Shown one piece after another: positions 1 to 5,154 of a stretch of 5,154 bases of DNA. A program made the position numbers and the translations under genes. The notes below the pieces were generated by a model. That model had not been told where the DNA came from, searched no databases, and was given only the letters and a program-made list of their open reading frames with translations. Each line of letters begins with the position of its first letter. Within the stretch, counting starts at the first letter, position 1. The stretch is from Susulua sp964536195 (lineage in GTDB: Bacteria > Omnitrophota > Gorgyraeia > Duberdicusellales > 4484-171), in NCBI GenBank assembly GCA_964536195.1, contig CAZHVO010000069.1, positions 1 to 5,154 on the forward strand, given 5' to 3'.

Positions 1-485
1 CGAGTAAATATCTAGGCGAGATTTTTGTTAAAAATTGTCTGCAGCAATATTATATTATCCGCACTTCCAGCCTTTATGGTATAAAAGGCGCAAGAGGAAA
101 GGAAGAAAATTTTATAGATACTATAGCTAAATTAAGCAAGCAAGGAAAGTCAATTAAGGTTGTTGATGATATATATATGTCACCAACCTATACCAAAGAT
201 TTAGCGGCGATGTTAAGTGAGATTGTAGATAATAATTTACCATTTGGCATTTATCATGTTAGTAATGAAGGCAGTTGCAGCTGGTTTGAGTTTGCAAAAA
301 ATATTTTAAATTTTTTAGGTACCAATACTCAAATCGACCCAGTTAAAGCTAAAGATTTTAATAAAAAAGCAAAAAGACCAAAGCGTACAGTTTTAGCAAA
401 TACAAAGATTGAGAGTTTAGGCTTTAAAATGCGGACTTGGGAGAGCGCACTAGAGGAATTTATTAGTAAACGAACTAAAACTTAG
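1..485 (+). CDS. rfbD: dTDP-4-dehydrorhamnose reductase (RmlD-like), C-terminal part, 5' end cut by window
   Basis: The reading frame is open from base 3 to the TAG at 483-485 and gives 160 residues. The first half of a roughly 280-300 residue protein, with the Rossmann glycine motif, lies outside the window. The fragment opens with SKYLGE, which matches the region holding the lysine of the SDR YxxxK catalytic pair (K2 of the fragment). IIRTSSLYG follows at residues 18-26, then SPTYTKDLA at 60-68, a hallmark of RmlD. The KRPKRTVLAN stretch and the final W..AL.EFI helix match the usual RmlD C-terminus. The family reduces the C4 ketone of dTDP-4-keto-6-deoxyhexoses with NAD(P)H in the cytoplasm. 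The ATG at 177 is internal, because the conserved motifs begin well before it. The exact sugar reduced is uncertain: the adjacent C-methyltransferase suggests it may not be plain rhamnose. Confidence 0.9.
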   Translation, partial: SKYLGEIFVKNCLQQYYIIRTSSLYGIKGARGKEENFIDTIAKLSKQGKSIKVVDDIYMSPTYTKDLAAMLSEIVDNNLPFGIYHVSNEGSCSWFEFAKNILNFLGTNTQIDPVKAKDFNKKAKRPKRTVLANTKIESLGFKMRTWESALEEFISKRTKT

Positions 486-492
486 TAAATAT

Positions 493-966
493 ATGTTAGC
501 TGGAGTAGAAGCTTATAATTTAAAAAAAAATGTAGATGAGCGGGGATTTTTTTCAGAAATTTTCCGAAGCGATTGGGGGAATTTTTTGCAAGGAGATAAA
601 ATCCGGCAAGTAAATGTTTCTTTGAGCAATCCGGGAGTTATCAGAGCTTGGCATTGTCATAACCGGGGCCAGATAGATTATATCACGCTTATAAAGGGAA
701 GTATCAAATTATGCATTTATGATGGCCGTAAAGGCTCTAAAACTAAAGGCGAACTAGAAGAGTTTGTTCTAAGTAATGAAAATCCGAGAATAGTAAGGGT
801 TCCCGGATTTTATTGGCATGGGACAAAATGTATTGCGGAAGAGCCTTCGTTAGTTTTGTATTGTGTGACTAAATTATATAATTATTTGTCTCCGGATGAA
901 GAAAGAAAAGCCTGGGATGATCCTTCGATAATTAATCCCAAAACAAACAAACTTTATGAGTGGTGA
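493..966 (+). CDS. RmlC-like dTDP-4-keto-6-deoxysugar epimerase (short, WHxH variant)
   Basis: 157 residues of the RmlC cupin family, which epimerises C3 and/or C5 of dTDP-4-keto-6-deoxyhexoses without a cofactor. Visible signatures are DERGFF (15-20), IRAWHCH (50-56) aligning with the RGLHYQ catalytic segment (H54 the probable general base), VPGFYWHG (103-110) with the second active-site histidine H109, and a YNYLSPDEERKAWDDP segment (129-144) carrying the tyrosine region (Y129 or Y131). It is shorter than the usual 180 or so residues: the protein ends soon after the WDDP motif and I see no counterpart of the C-terminal LSxKD segment. H56 replaces the usual glutamine. The ATG at 493 gives the family-typical N-terminus (MxxGV...DERG), although no ribosome binding site is evident. 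It lies 7 bases after rfbD and overlaps the methyltransferase gene, so all three probably act on one sugar. It could be a mono-epimerase (EvaD-like) rather than a true 3,5-epimerase. Confidence 0.85.
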   Translation: MLAGVEAYNLKKNVDERGFFSEIFRSDWGNFLQGDKIRQVNVSLSNPGVIRAWHCHNRGQIDYITLIKGSIKLCIYDGRKGSKTKGELEEFVLSNENPRIVRVPGFYWHGTKCIAEEPSLVLYCVTKLYNYLSPDEERKAWDDPSIINPKTNKLYEW

Positions 967-2230
967 TATAAAAAAGTTAGCTATTGCTGGAGAAGACTTT
1001 TCTGTTAGAAATCAATGCCGGATTTGTGGCAGTAGAAGATTAGAGATGTTTTTTTCTTTGGGAAATTCTCCCTTAGCAAATAATTTATATGATAATTCCG
1101 AATTGGCTAAAACGCAAAAATATTATCCTTTGGAAGTTTGTTTATGCCAGGATTGTTATCTCGTACAGTTAATACATATCGTAAATCCTAAGATACTATT
1201 TAGCCGTTACGCTTATTCAACCGGAAGATCTATTCCAATGAATGATCATTTTAGTAGTTTAGCGCAAACAATTGCTAAGAATTTCAGGCTTGATGCGAAT
1301 AGTTTAGTAGTGGATGTTGGTAGTAATGACGGCACCCTTTTAAGCCATTTCTTAAAGTTAAACCTTAAAGTCCTCGGAATAGATCCGGCTGAAAATATAG
1401 CCGAGTTGGCTCGTAAAAAAGGTGTGGAAACTGTAAATGCTTTATTTAATATAGAGACTGCTAAAAAAGTAATTAACGATTTTGGCCGAGCAAGAGTTAT
1501 CCTAGCTACCAATGTTTTTGCCCATGTGGATAATTTAGATGAGTTTGTGAGAGCGGTAGACTGTCTTTTAGACAAAGAGGGAGTTTTTGTTATCGAGGTA
1601 CCTTATTTATTAAATCTTTTAAGGAATGCAGAGTTTGATACTATCTATCATGAACATCTTTCTTATTTTTCAATACATCCTTTAGACCAATTGTTTAAAA
1701 AATTCAAAATGCAGATCGTTGACATAAAAGAGCTTAGTGTGCATGGCGGTTCTGTTCGTATTTTTGTTCAAAGGGAAGGAACAAGGCCTTCCAATGCTCT
1801 AAATGATTTTTTATTAAAAGAAGATAAATTTGGGATTAAAGATGTAGCTACTTATACTAACTTTTCTGGTAAGGTAGAAAATCTTGAGGAAAAATTACGA
1901 AATATTTTATTTGATTTAAAGATTGGTAATAAAAAAATATATGGTTATGGAGCAAGCGCTAAAAGCACGACCCTTTTAAATTACTGCAATATTGACGATA
2001 ATATTATCGAGTGTATTTGCGATACCACTCCTTTTAAACAAGGAAAGTTTGCTCCCGGCACAGGTATTCCTATTGTGCCGGACTCCAGGCTTCTTGAAGA
2101 GATGCCGGACTACTCTTTGATATTAGCATGGAATTATAAGGAGCATATCCTTTTAAAAGAGGCTGAGTATATTAAGAGGGGGGGCAGATTCATTATGCCT
2201 ATACCCGAGCCGGAAATAATTTCCAGCTAA
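956..2230 (+). CDS. SAM-dependent sugar C-methyltransferase (TylC3/TcaB9/EvaC family)
   Basis: 424 residues, the full three-domain length of the family. The N-terminal zinc-binding domain has CxxC pairs at C21/C24 and C64/C67, with LGNSPLANN between them and LVQL after the second. The central Rossmann domain has SAM motif I, VVDVGSNDGTLL (118-129), and the acidic GIDPA (141-145). YHEHLSYF (231-238) holds the tyrosine, glutamate and histidine that in TcaB9 line the sugar site; H234 is the likely general base. HGGSVRIF (263-270) follows. The C-terminal domain has GYGASAKSTTLLN (330-342) and a PGTGIPI loop. Known members methylate C3 of dTDP-4-keto sugars, so the product should be a branched-chain deoxysugar. 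The ATG at 956 is the only credible start: an in-frame TAA lies at 929-931 and the next ATG falls beyond the first CxxC. The 11-base overlap with the epimerase gene suggests translational coupling. The exact substrate and methylated carbon are not readable from the sequence. Confidence 0.92.
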   Translation: MSGDIKKLAIAGEDFSVRNQCRICGSRRLEMFFSLGNSPLANNLYDNSELAKTQKYYPLEVCLCQDCYLVQLIHIVNPKILFSRYAYSTGRSIPMNDHFSSLAQTIAKNFRLDANSLVVDVGSNDGTLLSHFLKLNLKVLGIDPAENIAELARKKGVETVNALFNIETAKKVINDFGRARVILATNVFAHVDNLDEFVRAVDCLLDKEGVFVIEVPYLLNLLRNAEFDTIYHEHLSYFSIHPLDQLFKKFKMQIVDIKELSVHGGSVRIFVQREGTRPSNALNDFLLKEDKFGIKDVATYTNFSGKVENLEEKLRNILFDLKIGNKKIYGYGASAKSTTLLNYCNIDDNIIECICDTTPFKQGKFAPGTGIPIVPDSRLLEEMPDYSLILAWNYKEHILLKEAEYIKRGGRFIMPIPEPEIISS

Positions 2231-2273
2231 CAGCATGAAGATAGTAAGAGAAGCTTATTCTTAATTAGAGAAA
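2231..2273 (+). other. 43-base spacer, longest gap in the cluster
   Basis: This is the only gap above 15 bases. It contains a nine-codon ATG-to-TAA frame (2235-2264) and a weak five-pair AT-rich inverted repeat (TAAGA at 2245-2249, TCTTA at 2259-2263). There is no GC-rich stem with a T-run and no convincing -35/-10 pair, so I see neither a terminator nor a promoter. AGAG at 2267-2270 sits only 3 bases from the next ATG and would be a poorly spaced ribosome binding site. Confidence 0.5.
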
Positions 2274-3383
2274 ATGAAAATTCCTTTAGTAGATTTAAAA
2301 ATTCAGTATCAGGCGATAAAAGAAGAAATTAGTACTGCGGTGATGGAAGTTCTTGACCGGGGTGATTTTATTCTCGGCAGCTCGGTAAGTAGTTTCGAGG
2401 AAGAATTTTCTAAATTTTGTGATTCAAAGTATTGTATCGGTGTTGCTTCCGGTACAGACGCATTGTTTCTTTCTTTGAAAGCTTTAGGTATAGGAGGAGG
2501 CGATGAAGTTATTGCTCCGGCTAATACCTTTATTGCTACTGTCTTGGCTATTTCTTATTCCGGGGCAACTCCGGTTTTAGTTGATGTGGACCCGGAAACT
2601 TATAATATTGATTTGAAAAAATTAGAAGAAAAAATTACTTCAAAAACAAAAGCTATAATTCCTGTGCATTTGTATGGAAGGCCGGTGGATATGGACGCTT
2701 TGGGAGTTATTACAAATAAGTATAATTTAAATATTGTTGAAGATGCATGTCAGGCTCATGGAGCTACTTGGAAAAATAAAAAAGTGGGTTCTTTCGGTGA
2801 TTTAGGTTGTTTTTCTTTTTATCCTGGCAAAAATTTAGGTGCATATGGTGATGGTGGTGCTATTGTTACCTCTGATGAGAAGTTACATCAGAAGCTTAAG
2901 TTACTCAGAAATTATGGTTCTACTAAGAAATACTATCATGATATAGTCGGCTATAATAGTAGGTTAGATACTATGCAAGCAGCTATTTTGAGAGTAAAGC
3001 TAAGGTATTTGAAGGAATGGAGTAGTAAGCGTCTTGCTAATGCAAGGCTCTACAATCAAAAACTAAAAAATATAGGCGATTTGGTTCTTCCCGGAATAGA
3101 CAAAGATAATTTAAGTGTATTTCATTTATATGTTATTCGAACCAAAAGCAGGGATGAGTTGCTACAATATTTAAAGGAAAACGATGTTCATTGCGGAATC
3201 CACTATCCGGTTCCAATTTACTCTTTGGACGCTTATTCTTCCTTGGGCCTAAAGGAAGAGGATTTCCCGGTGACTGAGGAGCTTTCGAAACAGATTTTGT
3301 CGTTGCCTATGTATGCTGAGCTTAGAGAGGAGCAAATAAATAATGTGGCAAATTTGATTAAAAAATTCTATCAAGGAAAATAA
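2274..3383 (+). CDS. PLP-dependent sugar aminotransferase (DegT/DnrJ/EryC1 family, QdtB/FdtB-like)
   Basis: 369 residues, full length for the family. It transfers an amino group, usually from glutamate, to a keto nucleotide sugar using pyridoxal phosphate. Visible motifs are IPLVDLKIQY at the N-terminus, SGTDAL (59-64) contacting the cofactor phosphate, PANTFIAT (82-89), IIPVHLYGRPVDMD (128-141), and EDACQAHGA (156-164) with D157 facing the pyridine nitrogen. FYPGKNLGAYGDGG (182-195) contains the Schiff-base lysine K186, and YNSRLDTMQAA (227-237) follows. The QAHGA and PGKNLGA forms resemble 3-aminotransferases such as QdtB, FdtB and DesV more than 4-aminotransferases such as ArnB; this is a judgement from motifs, not an alignment. 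It is followed within 4 bases by the oxidoreductase and then an acyltransferase. That context suggests it aminates a ketone whose amine is then N-acylated. The symbol is left blank because the substrate is unknown. Confidence 0.93.
   Translation: MKIPLVDLKIQYQAIKEEISTAVMEVLDRGDFILGSSVSSFEEEFSKFCDSKYCIGVASGTDALFLSLKALGIGGGDEVIAPANTFIATVLAISYSGATPVLVDVDPETYNIDLKKLEEKITSKTKAIIPVHLYGRPVDMDALGVITNKYNLNIVEDACQAHGATWKNKKVGSFGDLGCFSFYPGKNLGAYGDGGAIVTSDEKLHQKLKLLRNYGSTKKYYHDIVGYNSRLDTMQAAILRVKLRYLKEWSSKRLANARLYNQKLKNIGDLVLPGIDKDNLSVFHLYVIRTKSRDELLQYLKENDVHCGIHYPVPIYSLDAYSSLGLKEEDFPVTEELSKQILSLPMYAELREEQINNVANLIKKFYQGK
3373..3377 (+). promoter_or_regulatory. Ribosome binding site for the Gfo/Idh oxidoreductase
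   Basis: AAGGA lies 10 bases before the ATG at 3388, inside the last codons of the aminotransferase gene. It is the clearest Shine-Dalgarno-like match ahead of any start in the window and supports both the start choice and co-translation of the two genes. Confidence 0.55.
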
Positions 3384-3387
3384 AGCT

Positions 3388-4410
3388 ATGCCTAAATTAA
3401 AAATGGGATTGATCGGTTACGGATACTGGGGGCCAAACTTTGCCAGAGTCATAACTGAAGCCGATAATTGTGAGTTAAAATATTGCATTGATAAAGACGA
3501 GAAGTGTCTAGGAAACGCAAAGAGTAAATATCCTTCAGTTATTGTTTCAGGAGATTACTTTGATCTGTTGAAAGATAAGGAGGTAGATGCAGTTGTCTTA
3601 GCTACTCCTACCAAAACTCATTACAAAATAGCCAGAGAGTGTATTTTGGCAAAAAAGCATGTTTTTGTAGAGAAACCTTTATGCTACAGCGTAGAGGAGG
3701 CCAAGGAGTTAATTAATCTGGCAGAAGAAAATAAGATTACCTTAATGGTTGGACATGTATTTCTTTTTAATCCGGCAGTAAGATATATTAAAGAAGCTAT
3801 TGATCAAGGAGAAATTGGACAGTTAAGACATTTACATTTTCAGAGACGGAATTTGGGCCCGATAAGAAAAGATGTAAATGTTCTTTGGGATTTAGCCCCC
3901 CATGATATATCTATGGCACTCTATTTTATAGGGGCTAAGCCTCATTCAGCCATCGCCTCTGGTGAAAGTTTTCTCCAGGAAGGAATGTCTGATGTTGTGT
4001 CAGTGAGTCTTAAGTTTCCCGACAATATTATGGTAAATATGATTCTTAGCTGGATAGATCCGGTTAAGATAAGAGATATTTCTATTGTTGGTGATAAAAA
4101 GATGATAGTACTTGATGATGTTAGCCCAACAGATAAAGTTAAAATTTTTAATAAGAATGCTAGTGTAATCAAAGACACTCAAGATGTTTCTTTTGGACAA
4201 TACCAGATATTATTACATGCCGGGGATGATGTTTTAACTCCTTCTATTCCTAATGTCGAGCCGTTAAAAGAGGAATTCCTACATTTCATTGATTGTGTTA
4301 TCAATAACAAGAGTCCATTTACAGACGGAACTAATGGGCTTGAAGTTGTTGAGGTTTTGTCTGCAATACAAGGGTCATTAGATAATGACTCGAAGTTAGT
4401 AAACATATAG
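3388..4410 (+). CDS. Gfo/Idh/MocA family NAD(P)-dependent sugar oxidoreductase
   Basis: 340 residues, normal for the family. The N-terminal Rossmann domain has GLIGYGYWG (7-15). It is followed by VVLATPTKTHY (69-79) and the signature VEKPL (94-98), with K96 the conserved active-site lysine. GHVFLFNPAV (122-131) leads into the C-terminal alpha/beta domain. NLGPIRKDVNVLWDLAPHDI (155-174) contains D168 and H172, matching the catalytic Asp/His pair of the family. The GYWGPN and WDLAPHDI forms belong to a subgroup commonly found in surface-polysaccharide clusters beside acyltransferases and DegT aminotransferases. Two roles fit: oxidising a sugar hydroxyl (often C3) to the ketone used by the aminotransferase, as WbpB/WlbA do, or reducing a 3-keto group, as in KijD10. 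The sequence does not settle direction or substrate. The start at 3388 is supported by AAGGA at 3373-3377 and by the glycine motif beginning at residue 7. Confidence 0.9.
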   Translation: MPKLKMGLIGYGYWGPNFARVITEADNCELKYCIDKDEKCLGNAKSKYPSVIVSGDYFDLLKDKEVDAVVLATPTKTHYKIARECILAKKHVFVEKPLCYSVEEAKELINLAEENKITLMVGHVFLFNPAVRYIKEAIDQGEIGQLRHLHFQRRNLGPIRKDVNVLWDLAPHDISMALYFIGAKPHSAIASGESFLQEGMSDVVSVSLKFPDNIMVNMILSWIDPVKIRDISIVGDKKMIVLDDVSPTDKVKIFNKNASVIKDTQDVSFGQYQILLHAGDDVLTPSIPNVEPLKEEFLHFIDCVINNKSPFTDGTNGLEVVEVLSAIQGSLDNDSKLVNI

Positions 4411-4425
4411 GTTAGATATTATAAA

Positions 4426-4899
4426 ATGAAAATTCTAAATATTAACGAACCTAAAAAGAGCATACGGGATGTAAGAGTGGGTAAGGATGTAAAAATCTTT
4501 GATTTTGTCAATTTATATGAGTGCCAAATCGATGATGATACCTTAATAGGTACTTTTGTAGAGATTCAAAAAGGAGCAAAGATAGGGAAAAAGTGTCGTA
4601 TTCAATCGCATACATTCATTTGCGAAGGTGTAACCATCGAGGATGAGGTGTTCATCGGCCATGGTGTAATATTCATAAACGATAAAAAACCAAGCGCAGA
4701 GAAAGCATTAGCCAAGACTTGGAAATTAGAGCCAGTAGTAATTAAAAAAGGAACAACAATCGGCAGCGGAGCTATTATTATGGGAGGCGTAAGTGTAGGT
4801 AGAGGAGCATTCATCGGGGCCGGAGCTGTGGTGACCAAAGATGTCTCTGATGGTGATACTGTGATTGGAGTTCCAGCTCGATCTACGACAAAAGACTGA
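4426..4899 (+). CDS. Left-handed beta-helix sugar acyltransferase (probable N-acetyltransferase, WbpD/QdtC-like)
   Basis: 157 residues made largely of hexapeptide repeats that fold as a left-handed beta-helix: VGKDVKI (18-24), IGTFVEI (41-47), IGKKCRI (53-59), IEDEVFI (71-77), IGSGAII (112-118) and VGRGAFI (124-130). It ends with the GAGAVVTKDV and GVPA motifs typical of these enzymes. FDFVNLYECQI (25-35), SHTFICEGV (61-69) and GHGVIFIND (78-86) match the subgroup near WlbB/WbpD and QdtC, which transfer acetyl from acetyl-CoA to the amino group of a nucleotide sugar and act as trimers. H79 and N85 lie in the loop that shapes the active site in relatives. The family also contains O-acyltransferases; the aminotransferase two genes upstream favours N-acylation, which is an inference. 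It sits 15 bases after the oxidoreductase gene, with no evident ribosome binding site. Full length is likely, since this compact subgroup lacks the extra N-terminal domain of PglD-type enzymes. Confidence 0.88.
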   Translation: MKILNINEPKKSIRDVRVGKDVKIFDFVNLYECQIDDDTLIGTFVEIQKGAKIGKKCRIQSHTFICEGVTIEDEVFIGHGVIFINDKKPSAEKALAKTWKLEPVVIKKGTTIGSGAIIMGGVSVGRGAFIGAGAVVTKDVSDGDTVIGVPARSTTKD

Positions 4900-4914
4900 A
4901 GCTAAACTACTAAT

Positions 4915-5154
4915 ATGCTAAATATTAGCTTTATTATTCCAACATACAATGCCGGCTTGCATATTGAATCAAGCCTAAAGAGTATCCGTAGCCAAAAATA
5001 TCCTCAAGACAGAATTGAGATTCTTATATTGGATGGAGGTTCAGCAGATGAAACTTTAAGCATCGCCGGGAATTATAATTGTCAAATTTTAAAGAACTCA
5101 AAAAAACTTGCTGAATATGGTGTTCAACTTGGAATGGAAAGTGCAAAAGGAGAT
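4915..5154 (+). CDS. Family 2 (GT-A) glycosyltransferase, N-terminal 80 residues, 3' end cut by window
   Basis: An open frame runs from the ATG at 4915 to the window edge. It begins with the GT2 signature ISFIIPTYNAG (4-14), followed by LKSIRSQKYP (21-30), the nucleotide-binding strand IEILILDGGSADET (34-47), and AEYGVQLGMESAKGD (66-80). The last segment leads into the expected DxD metal-binding motif, which lies beyond the window. Family 2 enzymes transfer sugars from nucleotide donors to lipid-linked or growing glycans on the cytoplasmic face of the membrane. Donor, acceptor and any C-terminal membrane segments cannot be judged from this fragment. It starts 15 bases after the acyltransferase gene on the same strand, so it probably belongs to the same operon and may use the sugar made by the preceding genes. 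Confidence 0.9.
   Translation, partial: MLNISFIIPTYNAGLHIESSLKSIRSQKYPQDRIEILILDGGSADETLSIAGNYNCQILKNSKKLAEYGVQLGMESAKGD

Larger units (their letters stand above)
1..5154 (+). other. Nucleotide-sugar / surface-glycan biosynthesis operon (internal portion)
   Basis: All seven genes lie on the plus strand, with spacings of 7, -11, 43, 4, 15 and 15 bases and no visible terminator or internal promoter. Their products are all enzymes of deoxysugar or amino-sugar nucleotide synthesis, plus one glycosyltransferase. The operon extends past both ends of the window; the rmlA/rmlB-type genes needed to make the starting dTDP-4-keto-6-deoxyglucose are not here and may lie upstream. Confidence 0.75.

Noticed and set aside
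177..485. A separate 102-residue protein starting at the ATG at 177
   Set aside because: The same frame is open back to base 3 and encodes the conserved RmlD motifs SKYLGE and RTSSLYG, so this ATG is internal to the truncated reductase gene.
1246..1575. Minus-strand frame of 109 codons
   Set aside because: It lies wholly opposite the SAM-binding domain of the methyltransferase, shows no recognisable motif, and is best explained as a shadow of the real gene.
2245..2263. Inverted repeat TAAGA...TCTTA as a terminator
   Set aside because: The stem is five AT-rich pairs without a following T-run, far too weak, and the downstream gene clearly belongs to the same pathway.
2235..2264. Nine-codon frame in the 43-base spacer, as a possible leader peptide
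   Set aside because: There is no ribosome binding site, no attenuator-like paired hairpins and no run of regulatory codons. A frame this short is expected by chance.
3942..4406. Three minus-strand frames opposite the 3' half of the oxidoreductase gene
   Set aside because: They overlap a strongly supported gene, have low-complexity composition and carry no family motifs.
4602..4838. Minus-strand frame of 78 codons rich in Pro, Ala, Thr and Ile
   Set aside because: Its composition mirrors the antisense of the hexapeptide repeats in the acyltransferase gene; it is a shadow frame.
4426..4899. Tandem DNA repeat in the acyltransferase gene
   Set aside because: The periodicity is at the protein level (hexapeptide beta-helix turns); the DNA itself is not repeated closely enough to be a repeat element.

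Overview
The window is one block of seven same-strand genes for nucleotide-sugar synthesis and surface-glycan assembly. The first and last genes are cut by the window edges. The DNA is AT-rich by eye and uses the standard genetic code, with TAG, TGA and TAA all serving as stops. Most starts lack a clear Shine-Dalgarno sequence. This fits a bacterium (or possibly an archaeon) with an O-antigen, capsule or S-layer-glycan locus, perhaps an uncultured lineage. The sequence alone does not fix the taxon, and no mobile element, RNA gene, CRISPR array or tandem repeat was found.

Layout: (1) 1-485, the C-terminal part of an RmlD-like dTDP-4-dehydrorhamnose reductase; (2) 493-966, a short RmlC-like cupin epimerase; (3) 956-2230, a three-domain C-methyltransferase of the TylC3/TcaB9/EvaC type, overlapping gene 2 by 11 bases; (4) 2274-3383, a DegT/DnrJ/EryC1 sugar aminotransferase of the QdtB/FdtB type; (5) 3388-4410, a Gfo/Idh/MocA sugar oxidoreductase; (6) 4426-4899, a left-handed beta-helix acyltransferase; (7) 4915-5154, the N-terminus of a family 2 glycosyltransferase. 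Gaps are 7, -11, 43, 4, 15 and 15 bases, so this is almost certainly a single transcript with its promoter upstream of the window and its terminator downstream.

How they may work together (inference): genes 1-3 form a plausible module for a C-methyl-branched 6-deoxyhexose: C-methylation next to a 4-keto group, epimerisation at C5 and/or C3, then C4 reduction. Genes 4-6 form a classic oxidoreductase/aminotransferase/acyltransferase set that would install an acylated amino group, as in WbpB-WbpE-WbpD or QdtB-QdtC pathways. Gene 7 would then transfer a sugar to a growing glycan. Whether these are two sugars or one branched, N-acylated amino sugar is the most interesting open question here. No wholly new system is evident.
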